DNA of 64,000 nucleotides from DATBGS01 sp036557885 (GCA_036557885.1 DATBGS010000109.1:1-64000), one strand, 5' to 3'; shown: positions 49,206 to 58,903, numbered from the stretch's first letter. Translations and numbers: made by a program. Notes: a model not told the origin generated them from the sequence alone.

Positions 49206-50687
49206 CTAGTGTCCCAGGAAAGCCGCCAGCCCTTGAGCACCGATGTTGGCCTGATCGAGCAGAACGCTCGTCAAGATGGTGACGACGATGATGCCCACGC
49301 TGGAGATTGCCAGGGCGAGATTGAGCGGGCGGGTGCTGCTGATGTGGCCCTCTTTATGTGGCTCTTTGACAAACATGGCGTAGACGAGATAGCCATAGTA
49401 CCCCATTGAGACGAGGCTATTGAGCACGCCAATCACGACGAGCCAGGTCAGGCCCTGTTGCCAGGCGGAGGCAAAAAGCACAAATTTGGCAAAGAAGCCT
49501 GCCATTGGTGGGACGCCTGCTAGCGAGAGCAGGCAGATCGAAGTGCCCACCGCCAGCCAGCCATTGCGGAAGCGCAGCCCGTTGAAGTCGCGGATGTTTT
49601 CGCTGCCCAGCGCGTGGCCCAGTGCGATGATGCCCGCAAAGGCGCCCAGGTTGGTTAGCACATAGACAAACAGGAAGAACATGGCGCTGGCAATGCCACC
49701 AGGAGTTCCACTGCCGACACTGGCGGCAAAGCCGACCAGAATATATCCTGCCTGGCCTATGCTTGAGTAGGCCATCATGCGTTTGACGTTGGATTGGACG
49801 ATAGCCACGACATTGCCGAGGGTCATGGTCAGGATGGCAATCACCGAGATGAGCATGACAATGGTGGTTCCGTTGGGCAGCGCAATGTTGGCATCAACAA
49901 AGACCCGGAAGAGGGCGGCAAATCCCGCCGCTTTTGAGCCAACGGAGTAGAAGGCTGTGGCTGGCGTGGGCGCGCCCTCGTAGATGTCTGGTGCCCAGTT
50001 GTGGAAGGGAACAGCGGAAATCTTGAAGCCAAACCCGGCCAGGACAAACACATTGGCAAGCAGCAGCAAGATGTTTCCACCCGCAAAGCCGCTTTTGAGC
50101 GTGGCTGTGGCAATACCGTCCAGAGAAGTGGTGCCGGTTAGACCATACAGGAAGGCAAAACCGTAGAGCAGAATGGCCGAGGACATGGCGCCGAGCAGGA
50201 CGTATTTGACAGCAGCCTCTGCTGAGCGATCATCCCCGCGCAAAAGGCCCGCCATGATATAGAGTGGAATGCTGGTCAGTTCCAGCGAGATGTAAATGGA
50301 GATCAGTTCGGTGGTGCTTGCCATGAGCATCATGCCAGTCACGGAGAGCAGCAAGAGCGCGTAGAATTCGCCAGCCGAACGGACGTATTTATTTATATAG
50401 TCATAAGACACCAGGATCATCACGGCGCCGATGAGCAGGAAAAGCAGTTTGAAAAAGAGCGAATACTCATCAACGGTGAGCATGTTGAAAAATGCCTGGT
50501 GTGGGTTTGGGAGGTTGGTTGCCAGCGCAAAGGTGAAACCCGCCGGGATTGCCAGACCCAGGAGCGCTGTGATTGCCACAACGCTGCGACGTTTAACGAC
50601 GAGGTCGAGGCCAATGACCAGCAGGGCCAGCAATGCCAGGCTGAGTTCTGGCGAGAGCAGCCAGATGTCGGAACCTGTAACCGTCAC
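49206..50687 (-). CDS. nuoN: NADH-quinone oxidoreductase subunit N
   Basis: NuoN is one of three antiporter-like proton-pumping subunits of complex I. The 493-residue protein has about 14 helices and the family motifs: Lys in GSKAAGFAALFRV, NVKRMMAYSSIGQAGY, and VPPMAGFFAKF. It starts at GTG 50687 with AAGGAG 8 bases upstream. It ends the nuoJKLMN set. Confidence 0.96.
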   Translation of the reverse strand: MTVTGSDIWLLSPELSLALLALLVIGLDLVVKRRSVVAITALLGLAIPAGFTFALATNLPNPHQAFFNMLTVDEYSLFFKLLFLLIGAVMILVSYDYINKYVRSAGEFYALLLLSVTGMMLMASTTELISIYISLELTSIPLYIMAGLLRGDDRSAEAAVKYVLLGAMSSAILLYGFAFLYGLTGTTSLDGIATATLKSGFAGGNILLLLANVFVLAGFGFKISAVPFHNWAPDIYEGAPTPATAFYSVGSKAAGFAALFRVFVDANIALPNGTTIVMLISVIAILTMTLGNVVAIVQSNVKRMMAYSSIGQAGYILVGFAASVGSGTPGGIASAMFFLFVYVLTNLGAFAGIIALGHALGSENIRDFNGLRFRNGWLAVGTSICLLSLAGVPPMAGFFAKFVLFASAWQQGLTWLVVIGVLNSLVSMGYYGYLVYAMFVKEPHKEGHISSTRPLNLALAISSVGIIVVTILTSVLLDQANIGAQGLAAFLGH

Positions 50688-50699
50688 GAGAGAACTCCT

Positions 50700-52295
50700 T
50701 TAGTGGATTACGGCCACCATCGTAGTAAGAATCTGGCTGACGCTGGGCTGAATGATGCTGACCAGAAGCCCTGGAAAGATGCCAAAGAGCAGGATGACGG
50801 CAACCAGAGAGATCAGCGGCACCATTTCTAAGGTGCTGGCATCGGGCAGCGCGGCCCATTTTGGGTTGAGCGGTCCATAAAACGCGCGTTTGAGCATCCA
50901 GAGCAGGTATCCTGCTGTCAGCACGATGCCAAAGGCGCCCAGAATGGTCCAGGTGGTCCAGATGGGAAAGCTGCCTGTAAAGACCAGATATTCAGCAACA
51001 AAGCCGCTGAGCGCGGGGAGGCCCAATGAAGCCAAACAAGCGATGGAAAACATCGTGGCAAGTTTGGGCATGCGTTTGGTAATGCCGCCAAAGATGTCAA
51101 TCTCGCGGGTGTGCGCCTTTTCGTAAACCACGCCGACACAGAAGAAGAGCAGGCCAGTGATGCTGCCATGTGTGAACATCTGAAGGGCAGCGCCAGTCAA
51201 AGCTGCCTGCCTGAATGCGAGCAGGTTGGGGTCGGCGGCCACGCCCGCTGCGGCGGCCACGCCCAGTAAGACATAGCCCATATGACTGACGCTGGAGTAG
51301 GCAATCATCTTTTTCATGTCGCCTTGAATCATTGAGACACCAGCGCCATACAGAATGTTGATAGCCGCTAACCCTCCGAGCCACCAGGCAATGTCATGCG
51401 CGCCAACGGGGAAAAACCCCAGGCAGATGCGAATTAATCCATACGCGCCCATTTTGAGCAAGACACCGGCCAGCAAGACGCTCACAGCGGTGGGAGCTTC
51501 GGTATGGGCATCGGGCAGCCAGGTATGGAACGGAAACATGGGGATTTTGACGGCAAACCCCGTAAAAATGAGGATGAAGGCCAGAAGCTGCGCGCCGATC
51601 TGGAAACCACCGAGCGAGAAGAAGCCGCTGATCTGATGATCGGGGCTGGAGAGCAGGACCATGTTAGCGGTGTAGGCGCCGTTGTGCAGCGCGCCCTGAT
51701 CAAAGTACAGCAGCAGGATGCCAGCCAGCATGATTGAGCTACCAAACAGGGTGTAGAGTAAGAACTTCCAGGCGGCATATTCGCGGCGCAGGCCGCCCCA
51801 GACGGCGATCAGCAAGAACATGGGAATGAGTTCTACTTCCCAGAAGAGGAAGAAGAGAATCAGGTCCAGCGCGGAGAACACCCCCATCACGCCTGTTTCC
51901 AGCAGCAAGATAAGCGCCATATAGTCTTTGGTGCGCTTCTCGATGTGCCAGGAGCCAATAACGGCCAGGAAGCTGAGCAGGCCGTTGAGGATGATCATGG
52001 GCAGGCTCAAGCCATCAGCGCCCAGGAAGTAATCCACTTTGAAGTCGAAGTTTCCTCCCAGATGGATGTTGATCCAGGGACTGAAGTCTACCCAGCGCAG
52101 ATTGTTGATGCTGGTGTTGTCCCATGCCTGGCCGAAATACAGCGCCAGTGTGAGTACAAACACCACAGCGGTGACAACTGCTGCGCCCCATTTCGCCCAG
52201 GCGGTGCGCTTGGGGGGGACCAGGAACAGCCCGATTGCCCCAAGCGCGGGCAGAAAGACTATTATCGTGAGGAGTGCATTAAATTGTGTTTGCAC
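50700..52295 (-). CDS. nuoM: NADH-quinone oxidoreductase subunit M
   Basis: NuoM is the middle proton-pumping antiporter-like subunit. In 531 residues it shows FWEVELIPMFLLI (conserved Glu), PFHTWLPDAHTEAPTAVSVLLAG, KKMIAYSSVSHMGYV and GLPALSGFVAEYLV. The start is GTG with GGGGGCAG upstream. It lies 12 bases before nuoN. Confidence 0.97.
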   Translation of the reverse strand: MQTQFNALLTIIVFLPALGAIGLFLVPPKRTAWAKWGAAVVTAVVFVLTLALYFGQAWDNTSINNLRWVDFSPWINIHLGGNFDFKVDYFLGADGLSLPMIILNGLLSFLAVIGSWHIEKRTKDYMALILLLETGVMGVFSALDLILFFLFWEVELIPMFLLIAVWGGLRREYAAWKFLLYTLFGSSIMLAGILLLYFDQGALHNGAYTANMVLLSSPDHQISGFFSLGGFQIGAQLLAFILIFTGFAVKIPMFPFHTWLPDAHTEAPTAVSVLLAGVLLKMGAYGLIRICLGFFPVGAHDIAWWLGGLAAINILYGAGVSMIQGDMKKMIAYSSVSHMGYVLLGVAAAAGVAADPNLLAFRQAALTGAALQMFTHGSITGLLFFCVGVVYEKAHTREIDIFGGITKRMPKLATMFSIACLASLGLPALSGFVAEYLVFTGSFPIWTTWTILGAFGIVLTAGYLLWMLKRAFYGPLNPKWAALPDASTLEMVPLISLVAVILLFGIFPGLLVSIIQPSVSQILTTMVAVIH

Positions 52296-52422
52296 GACGT
52301 ACTGCCCCCTATATCAGTAGCACCACCAGGAGACGTTTCCAGATTGATGAAGCACGCTTCATACCGTACAGTCTGCTCTACAGCTTTTTGACTGTATTCC
52401 AGCCTGTCTCCTGGCTGCCACG

Positions 52423-54639
52423 CTATTTTCCAGATTGGACAAAGAGAAAGACGGCAATGGCGATGATCAGCGCGCCGCCGAATATCGCGGCAGCATAGTT
52501 CTGGAGCCGTCCGGTTTCGGTGCGCCGGAAGATGTTGCCAGCGCCACGAATCACAACAGCAGAACCATTAACAACGCCGTCAATTACATAACGATCAAAT
52601 GCCTGCTCCGCGTAGGAGAGGCCCAGCACGATGTAGCGAATAATCCAGCCATAAAACTCATCTATGTAATACTTGTTGAGCAGTACGCGATAGATGAAGG
52701 CGCCTATTGGATTGCGCGTGAGGGCGTTGGCGGGAATGGCCTGGACGCCGTACATCAGCCAGGCAATGACGATGCCTAGTACGGCAACCCCTATTCCAAG
52801 ATAGGTCAAGGGGACGCCGAAGGGATTTTCAAACGCTTCTGCCGCAGGAGTGCCGGCGAGGAACGCCGGGAAATTGCCGCCGACAGCAGTCCAGCCCCAT
52901 AGTCCCGCCAGGACGGTTGGGATGGCTAACGCCACGAGCGGCCCCCACATGACGGCGGGCACTTTGTGCGGCGTGCCCTCGCCGCGATATTCGCCACCCC
53001 ACAGGCCACCCAGAGAGCCGCCGCGTCCACCAAAAGTGAGGAACCAGAGCCGGAACATGTAGAAGGCGGTCAAGAGAGCGGTCAGCAGGGTCATGCCATA
53101 GAGGATGTAGTTGCCGCCGTGCTCTGTGCCATAGGTGTAGGCGAGTCCGATGATTTCATCTTTACTGAAGAAGCCCGCCAGGGGCGGGATGCCAGAAATG
53201 GAGAGCGTTGCCAGCAGGAATGGGATGGCTGTCCATTTCATATAAGGCGCCAGCCCACCCATCTTGCGCATGTCCTGGTTGGCAATGGCGTGGATGACGC
53301 AGCCCGAACCCAGGAAGAGCAGCGCCTTGAAGAAGGCGTGGGTAAACAGGTGGAAGATGCCTGCGGCATCGTTCGGGCCAACGCCCAGGCCAACAAACAT
53401 ATAGCCAAGCTGACTGACGGTAGAATACGCCAGGACGCGCTTGATGTCGTTCTGGACCAGACCAATGCTGGCAGCAAACAGGGCAGTAAACCCGCCGACA
53501 TACGCGACGACCTCAAATGCTTCTGGGCCAGCGTGCTGAAAGATCAAGAAGGTGCGCGCGACCAGATACACACCAGCGGCCACCATAGTTGCCGCGTGAA
53601 TCAGGGCGCTCACCGGAGTGGGGCCTTCCATAGCATCGGGCAGCCAGACATGCAGCGGGAACTGGGCGGATTTGCCAACAGCGCCACAGAAGATCAAGAT
53701 CATGGCAGCGGTCAGCAAGGCCAGATCAAGCTGCCCACCCTGCACAAATGGCCCGGCATTCGCACTGATGGTGTTGAAGGAGAAAGTATGGAAGTTAAAG
53801 AAGAGAATCAGGATGCCGATCAAGAAACCGAAATCGCCGAAGCGCGTGGTGACGAAGGCTTTGAGGGCGGCTGGCGGCGGGTCGCGGCGATCATACCAGA
53901 AACCGATCAGCAAGTAGGAACACAGGCCCACCAGTTCCCATCCAATATAGATGACTAGGAAGTTATCGGCCAGCACCAGAATCAGCATGGAGACGGTAAA
54001 GAGCGAAAGCCAGGCGAAGAAACGCGAGAAGCCTGGGTCGCCTTGCATATACCCCTGGGAGTAAATCTGCACCAGCAGCGAGACGGTAGTGACGACCACC
54101 AACATGACGGCAGTCAGGGAATCAACGTGGAAGTTGATGGGGTAATCAATGTTGACCCCGCCTGCGTGAAACGAGAACCAGTTATACAGACTGATGGTGG
54201 TGCCCTTGCTCTGAATGTTTGTATCGCCCAGTACCTGGAACAAAATCAGCACGGCAACAACCCAGGCGGCGAGCATAGCAAGGATGCTCACATACCCGCT
54301 CATTCTGGCCCAGAATGGCGTTTCGCCGCCGTGTTCGCCAGAGCCATGCGCGCTATGATCATCGTAGGCAGCGGCTGATGCGTGGGAGTCGTCGTGGGTA
54401 GCTGATGGTTCGTGGGCAGTCGCAGCTTGCTGAGAACTTTCAGTGGGTCCATGATCTGCGTGCTTCGCTTCTTCTGCGTGGGTTAGCCCGGTAGAGTGTC
54501 CAGCAGCACTGGCTCCTGCTGCGGCGGTAACGGGCCGAGGACGCGAGCGTACGTCCATGACGCGCGTGAAGAAGACGATCACCAGAAAACCTGCTAAGGG
54601 GAGCGCTGGGATGAGCCAGGCATACGCTACTATATCCAT
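52423..54639 (-). CDS. nuoL: NADH-quinone oxidoreductase subunit L with His-rich loop
   Basis: NuoL is the distal proton pump of complex I, with the long lateral helix at its C-terminus. The 738-residue product starts at ATG 54639 (GAGAGGATA upstream). Motifs are IYIGWELVGLCSYLLIG, FPLHVWLPDAMEGPTPVSALIHAATMV and KRVLAYSTVSQLGYM. Between helix 1 (about 5-27) and helix 2 (from about 110) lies a loop of about 75 residues with ten His between 48 and 103 plus many Ala, Ser, Asp and Glu. Typical NuoL has a much shorter loop here. It follows nuoK by about 110 bases. Confidence 0.96.
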   Translation of the reverse strand: MDIVAYAWLIPALPLAGFLVIVFFTRVMDVRSRPRPVTAAAGASAAGHSTGLTHAEEAKHADHGPTESSQQAATAHEPSATHDDSHASAAAYDDHSAHGSGEHGGETPFWARMSGYVSILAMLAAWVVAVLILFQVLGDTNIQSKGTTISLYNWFSFHAGGVNIDYPINFHVDSLTAVMLVVVTTVSLLVQIYSQGYMQGDPGFSRFFAWLSLFTVSMLILVLADNFLVIYIGWELVGLCSYLLIGFWYDRRDPPPAALKAFVTTRFGDFGFLIGILILFFNFHTFSFNTISANAGPFVQGGQLDLALLTAAMILIFCGAVGKSAQFPLHVWLPDAMEGPTPVSALIHAATMVAAGVYLVARTFLIFQHAGPEAFEVVAYVGGFTALFAASIGLVQNDIKRVLAYSTVSQLGYMFVGLGVGPNDAAGIFHLFTHAFFKALLFLGSGCVIHAIANQDMRKMGGLAPYMKWTAIPFLLATLSISGIPPLAGFFSKDEIIGLAYTYGTEHGGNYILYGMTLLTALLTAFYMFRLWFLTFGGRGGSLGGLWGGEYRGEGTPHKVPAVMWGPLVALAIPTVLAGLWGWTAVGGNFPAFLAGTPAAEAFENPFGVPLTYLGIGVAVLGIVIAWLMYGVQAIPANALTRNPIGAFIYRVLLNKYYIDEFYGWIIRYIVLGLSYAEQAFDRYVIDGVVNGSAVVIRGAGNIFRRTETGRLQNYAAAIFGGALIIAIAVFLFVQSGK

Positions 54640-54751
54640 AGGTATCCTCTCAAGCATGTACTCAAGCTGACCGGTACCTGGAGAGGCATACAGTGTGCCA
54701 TGATGGAGCATTCCAGAGAGGGCAAAGGGTGCCAGACAGCTTGCAAGGAAT

Positions 54752-55114
54752 TTACCATTTCATCAGGTTGATGTCGCTTACGTCAATAGTATTGCGCCGC
54801 CGGTAGATTCCTATCACCATCGCCAGCGCAACCGCCGCCTCAGCCGCCGCCACCGTAATGATAAAGATGGCGAAGATTTGGCCGGTGAGCAAGTTTGCAT
54901 ATTGGGGCGAGGTATTGAAATAGCTAAAAGCAACCAGAGTGATATTTACAGCGTTCAGCATGATTTCAATACTCATCAAGACGCTGACGGCGTTGCGGCG
55001 AGTCAGGGCGCCAAACAATCCGATGCAAAAGAGCACGGCGCCCAGAACCAGGAAATGTCCAAGGGTGATGGGATAAAAAATGCTACTTACATCGCTCAAC
55101 ACAAACGGGGACAT
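54752..55114 (-). CDS. nuoK: NADH-quinone oxidoreductase subunit K
   Basis: NuoK is a small three-helix membrane subunit (120 residues, slightly longer than the usual 100). Both conserved membrane glutamates are present: MSIEIMLNAVN in helix 2 and AAAEAAVALA in helix 3, which belong to the proton path between NuoH and NuoN. The N-terminal 15 residues are extra. It is 3 bases from the nuoJ stop, with GAGAGGA upstream. Confidence 0.96.
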   Translation of the reverse strand: MSPFVLSDVSSIFYPITLGHFLVLGAVLFCIGLFGALTRRNAVSVLMSIEIMLNAVNITLVAFSYFNTSPQYANLLTGQIFAIFIITVAAAEAAVALAMVIGIYRRRNTIDVSDINLMKW

Positions 55115-55117
55115 TGG

Positions 55118-55645
55118 CTAATCCTCTCTTCCGATAGCTATAGCGCCAACTATAGCGACGAGCAAGACCAATGAAGCAATTTCAAAAGGGAGGACATAGC
55201 TATACCCGCTGGGGCTATACAGAAGCTGCCCGATGCGGGCGACATTGTTGACGCCGGTCCCTGGAGCGGTCTGCGTTGCTCCCGTAGCGAGATGAGACTC
55301 TGGGGCAAACAGCGCAAACAGAATGCTGGCGCCCAACAAGGCGCAAACGATTGCCGCAGGCCAGAGCTGCTTGTTTGCCGGGTTGCTCTGGCGCGACATG
55401 CTGTTGCGGGTGAGCATGATGGCAAACAAAATCAGGATGGTGACGGCACCGGCATAGATCAGTATCTGGACAATCGCAATAAATTCAGCATTCAGCAGAA
55501 TGAACACGCCAGAAGCAGCCCCAAAGACCAGGACCAGAAAGAGCGCGGATTGGACAATATTGCGGCGTAAGACCACCGCCAGCGCTGAGGCAACCAGCAG
55601 CGCAGCGATGACCCAAAACACCACTGTGGCAATCCCAGATAACAT
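55118..55645 (-). CDS. nuoJ: NADH-quinone oxidoreductase subunit J
   Basis: NuoJ has five transmembrane helices in 175 residues, with the conserved helix 3 segment FIAIVQILIYAGAVTILILFAIML that contains the pi-bulge involved in coupling. It is the first gene of the minus-strand nuo set; nuoA-I are not upstream, where a two-component system lies instead on the opposite strand. Confidence 0.96.
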   Translation of the reverse strand: MLSGIATVVFWVIAALLVASALAVVLRRNIVQSALFLVLVFGAASGVFILLNAEFIAIVQILIYAGAVTILILFAIMLTRNSMSRQSNPANKQLWPAAIVCALLGASILFALFAPESHLATGATQTAPGTGVNNVARIGQLLYSPSGYSYVLPFEIASLVLLVAIVGAIAIGRED

Positions 55646-56038
55646 TGCACATTACCTCCAATGGGCGAGACAGAGCCAGGGGCGCAGATGTGGATGGGAA
55701 ACTTCTCTGCTCACCGCAGGATTGTCTTCTTCAAGGGAATTTTTGGAAAGGCGGCCAGGTGAGAGCAACCCTGTTGACCAGCACGATCAGCAGAGGTGAC
55801 AGGCACTTACGGCTGCTGCCGTCGTAAATTGTACCACGAACTGTCAATCACATCCCATGCCTGCTAGCCCATTCAGGCCAGCCATGAAGGATGCCTGGCT
55901 GGTGATCGCTGGTTGAAAATAGACAGGCAGTCAGGCATGCTGGCATGTTTTATGCCTAGCAGAAGGGGGTACTGATAGCTTTGAGGATGAGGCATAAACA
56001 GGGTTTTATGGGTTAGTGGAGTTCCCTCCGAAGAAGGT
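55646..56038. other. Divergent intergenic region between nuoJ and the histidine kinase gene
   Basis: A 393-base gap. On the minus strand TGG plus TACAAT (55836 down to 55828) forms an extended -10 box that could start the nuo transcript. Short inverted repeats around 55884-55913 and 55934-55961 (AGGCAT/ATGCCT) may be regulator sites for the kinase/regulator operon. No gene was seen. Confidence 0.45.
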
Positions 56039-57397
56039 ATGTTGACTCAACGGCAGAAACGGCAGAGAGATACGTTCGCTGACTCCCTACCGGAACAGAA
56101 CATTCTGTGGGGGCTTGAACAGTGCTCTTTTGGTTTGTTTTGGCTGCTCATCGCTGCAAGCCTGCTTTTGTCTCTGTACGAGGCATCGTTTGGGGGTAGT
56201 GCTCAGCCTACTTTCCCTATTGGGTGGGGCGGGGTGTTTGTGGTCTACTATGCCCTACGCTCTGCGCAGGGGCGCCCATTATTGCATCCAAAGAGCAGCC
56301 AGCAGGTATGCCCGTTTTGGAGTGCGGTGCAGGGCTTTCCCTTAGCGTGCGTGCTTGATGTATTTGTTATCAGCCTGCTCGTATCGCTGAGCGGTGGCTG
56401 GGCCAGCCCGTTCTCTCTGCTCTACTTTGGGTGGGCCATCACCCTTTTCGCAGAGCCGTCCTGGGTATATCGGATGCTGGGAAGTGTCATGGCTCCTTTG
56501 TTTTTGCTTGGTGAAGCGCTGCTGGTTGCGCCTCATGCGCTTTCCATTGATCAGACGGCCATTCTGTTGGAGCGCCTGCTGATGGTACTTTTCGTTTCCC
56601 TGGGGGCAAGCGCTCTTAGAACGTATCTTGAGTGGCGTGAGCACTATTGGGCGGCTGAACGGCACCAATGGAAACTGCTGCGTCACATGGTGTTTTCGCA
56701 GCTTTCGCATGAACTTTTTACGCCGTTAAGTGCTATTAAGACCAGCACGGCATTGCTGACAGAAGAGGCTGAGGATATTCCTCTGGTTGACGGGCGCCAA
56801 CGACAGTTATTGGAAGTTATTGGACGAAATTGCACCCGTATGTCGCTGCTGCTGCATGAGTTGCTGGAGATGTGGCGCAGTGGGCAGCAACAGCTACCCT
56901 CCGTTGCCACGCGAGTGGAGTGTGAGACGCTTGCGCAAGAGATGGTGGAAACCTTCCAGCCGCTCTTTGCAGTCAAGAAACAGGAATGTATTGTGGTGGT
57001 TGACCCTCCATCGGTCGCTGTCCTGGCACACAGACAGCGACTTGAACAGGTAGTGATGAACCTGCTCAGCAATGCCCAGAAATACAGCCCGGTGCATACC
57101 AGGGTGCTCTTGCAGATCACAGAGGAACACGATGTGGTGCGCTTTGCGGTGCGCGATGAAGGGCCAGGCATTCCCTATGAAGCGCAGCACCGTCTGTTTG
57201 ATCTCGCATTTCAAGGTGTCCAGCCTGCAACTTTGGAGGGGAGTATTGGACTTGGGCTGGCTTTGGCAAAGGCGCTTGTTTTCGCGCAGGGGGGGCGCAT
57301 CTGGGTGGAAAGCAGGCCAGGACAGGGAAGCACCTTCTATTTTACTTTACCTCGCGCGCCTCTAGAAGAAGGATGTGATGCGCATTCTGCTGGTTGA
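56039..57397 (+). CDS. Membrane sensor histidine kinase
   Basis: The N-terminal half of this 452-residue protein has about five membrane helices (residues 30-195) with only short loops, so the stimulus is probably sensed in or near the membrane. The HisKA box carries the phosphorylated His224 in SHELFTPL. The HATPase_c domain has the N box around Asn345 (NLLSNAQKYSP), G1 DEGPGIP and G2 GSIGLGLALAKAL. The 3' end overlaps the response regulator gene by about 20 bases, marking a cognate pair. Confidence 0.93.
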   Translation: MLTQRQKRQRDTFADSLPEQNILWGLEQCSFGLFWLLIAASLLLSLYEASFGGSAQPTFPIGWGGVFVVYYALRSAQGRPLLHPKSSQQVCPFWSAVQGFPLACVLDVFVISLLVSLSGGWASPFSLLYFGWAITLFAEPSWVYRMLGSVMAPLFLLGEALLVAPHALSIDQTAILLERLLMVLFVSLGASALRTYLEWREHYWAAERHQWKLLRHMVFSQLSHELFTPLSAIKTSTALLTEEAEDIPLVDGRQRQLLEVIGRNCTRMSLLLHELLEMWRSGQQQLPSVATRVECETLAQEMVETFQPLFAVKKQECIVVVDPPSVAVLAHRQRLEQVVMNLLSNAQKYSPVHTRVLLQITEEHDVVRFAVRDEGPGIPYEAQHRLFDLAFQGVQPATLEGSIGLGLALAKALVFAQGGRIWVESRPGQGSTFYFTLPRAPLEEGCDAHSAG

Positions 57398-58073
57398 TGA
57401 TGAGCCTGATCTGCTCGAAGTGGCATCTACGATTTTTCATCTGCACTGGGCGCAAAGCGAGGTGCTATGCGCTGCCGACGGGGAAGAAGGGGTGGAGCGG
57501 TTTTTTGAGGACCAGCCGGATTTGCTGATTCTCGATATTGCTATGCCGCGCATGAGTGGTCTGGAGGTGCTGCGCAGGGTTCGCCAGGTCAGCACGATTC
57601 CGGTGATCTTGTTGACGGTGAAGGGCAGCGAGGTCGAGAAGGTACGTGGCCTGGAGCTTGGGGCCGATGATTATATTACCAAGCCATTTAGTCATCTGGA
57701 ACTGCTGGCGCGTGTACGCGCAGTGCTGCGGCGGGCAGAGATGCTTGCCCCGACTGAGCGAGCGCCGTCCTTTAACTGTGATGCCTTTCGGATGAATTAT
57801 GAGTACCGCGAGGTGAGTGTCCAGGGGCAGATTCTTGACCTCACCCCCATTGAATATCATCTGCTGTATGTCCTGGTGCGTAATGCCGGCTATGTCCTGC
57901 CGCATGAAACCTTGCTGAAGCAGGTATGGGGCGAGGAATACAGCAGTGAACTGGATTACTTGAAGGTGTATATTCGGCGGCTACGGAGTAAGATTGAACC
58001 CAATCCTGCTGCCCCTTACTATATTTTGACGGAGCGGGGCCTGGGGTATAAATTTCGACGACAGACGCATTGA
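57378..58073 (+). CDS. OmpR/PhoB-family response regulator
   Basis: The receiver domain has the acidic pair in LLVDDEP, the phospho-acceptor in LILDIAMPRM (about Asp53), and the switch region LLTVKGS through DDYITKPF. The DNA-binding winged helix follows from about residue 130 (LDLTPIEYHLLYVLVRNAG, then KVYIRRLRSKIE and GLGYKFR). ATG 57378 is preferred to GTG 57375, with AGAAGGA upstream. It overlaps the kinase gene. A 24-base tandem duplication begins within its last codons. Confidence 0.95.
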   Translation: MRILLVDDEPDLLEVASTIFHLHWAQSEVLCAADGEEGVERFFEDQPDLLILDIAMPRMSGLEVLRRVRQVSTIPVILLTVKGSEVEKVRGLELGADDYITKPFSHLELLARVRAVLRRAEMLAPTERAPSFNCDAFRMNYEYREVSVQGQILDLTPIEYHLLYVLVRNAGYVLPHETLLKQVWGEEYSSELDYLKVYIRRLRSKIEPNPAAPYYILTERGLGYKFRRQTH

Positions 58074-58108
58074 GAGGCCGCCAGACAGACGCATTAAGAG
58101 GCCGCCAG
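58061..58108 (+). repeat. 24-base tandem duplication at the response regulator stop
   Basis: The unit beginning ACAGACGCATTGAGAGG at 58061-58084 is repeated at 58085-58108 with a single G-to-A change. The first copy contains the TGA stop; the change makes the second copy read TAA. Confidence 0.9.
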
Positions 58109-58144
58109 GGATCAGGGACAGCAGCGCACGTAAGGCAACGGGTT

Positions 58145-58903
58145 TTACAAGCTCCCGGCCTGAACCATGAGTCCGCCGTCAATAAAGAATGTGGTGCCAG
58201 TGACATAATCCGAGGCATCTGAAGCGAGCCAGACCGCCAGCGCCGCGACATCTTCTGGCTTCCCAATACGCCCAAGCGGAATGCTATTCAGAAGAGTCTG
58301 GACTTTTTGGGGGTCGGACAATGTTTTCTGGTTGATGGGGGTAGCGATGGCGCCAGGGCCAATGCCGACGACGTTAATCTGATAAGGAGCCAGTTCATCT
58401 GCCAGGGTGCGGGTGAGCATGCGCAGGCCGCCTTTGGCTGCGCAGTACGGGGCGTTGCCGGGCATGGGCCGGTCTTCATGCACAGAAGATATGTTGATAA
58501 TTTTGCCTTTGCGCTGCTTGACCATCTGGCGCGCGGCTGCCTGGGCCATGAAGAAGGGGCCTTTCAGGTCCACAGCCAGTTGCCTGTCCCATTGCGCCTC
58601 AGTGACTTCCAGAAATGGCGTAGGAACCTCGATGCCCGCGTTGTTGACCATAATATCCAGCCGCCCAAAAGTCTCTACCGTTCGCTGCACCATCCGGGTG
58701 ATGTCCTGTAACTTGCTCACATCGGCCTGTATAGCGGTTGCCTTCTCGCTGCCGATTTTCTGGCAGATCTGTTGTGCTTCCTCCTGGCGGTGCAAATAAT
58801 CTATAGTGACTTTGGCGCCTGCGGCTCCATAGGCAAGGGCAATGGCCCCGCCAATCCCTGTTGACGCGCCAGTGACCAGGGCTACTTTTCCTTCAAGTTG
58901 CAT
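58145..58903 (-). CDS. Short-chain dehydrogenase (glucose 1-dehydrogenase-like)
   Basis: A classical SDR of 252 residues from ATG 58903 (AAAGGGAATG upstream). Motifs: TGASTGIGGAIA, NNAGIEVPTPF, the Ser in INISSVHE and the active-site Tyr/Lys in YCAAKGG. The C-terminal segment DYVTGTTFFIDGG is the typical family ending. The pattern SVHEDRPMPG is common in enzymes annotated as glucose 1-dehydrogenases. It is convergent with the response regulator and stands alone. Confidence 0.9.
   Translation of the reverse strand: MQLEGKVALVTGASTGIGGAIALAYGAAGAKVTIDYLHRQEEAQQICQKIGSEKATAIQADVSKLQDITRMVQRTVETFGRLDIMVNNAGIEVPTPFLEVTEAQWDRQLAVDLKGPFFMAQAAARQMVKQRKGKIINISSVHEDRPMPGNAPYCAAKGGLRMLTRTLADELAPYQINVVGIGPGAIATPINQKTLSDPQKVQTLLNSIPLGRIGKPEDVAALAVWLASDASDYVTGTTFFIDGGLMVQAGSL

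Noticed and set aside
52966..53958. 330-codon plus-strand frame opposite nuoL
   Set aside because: The composition is Gln/His/Asp-rich and it runs across conserved nuoL helices; it is a shadow frame.
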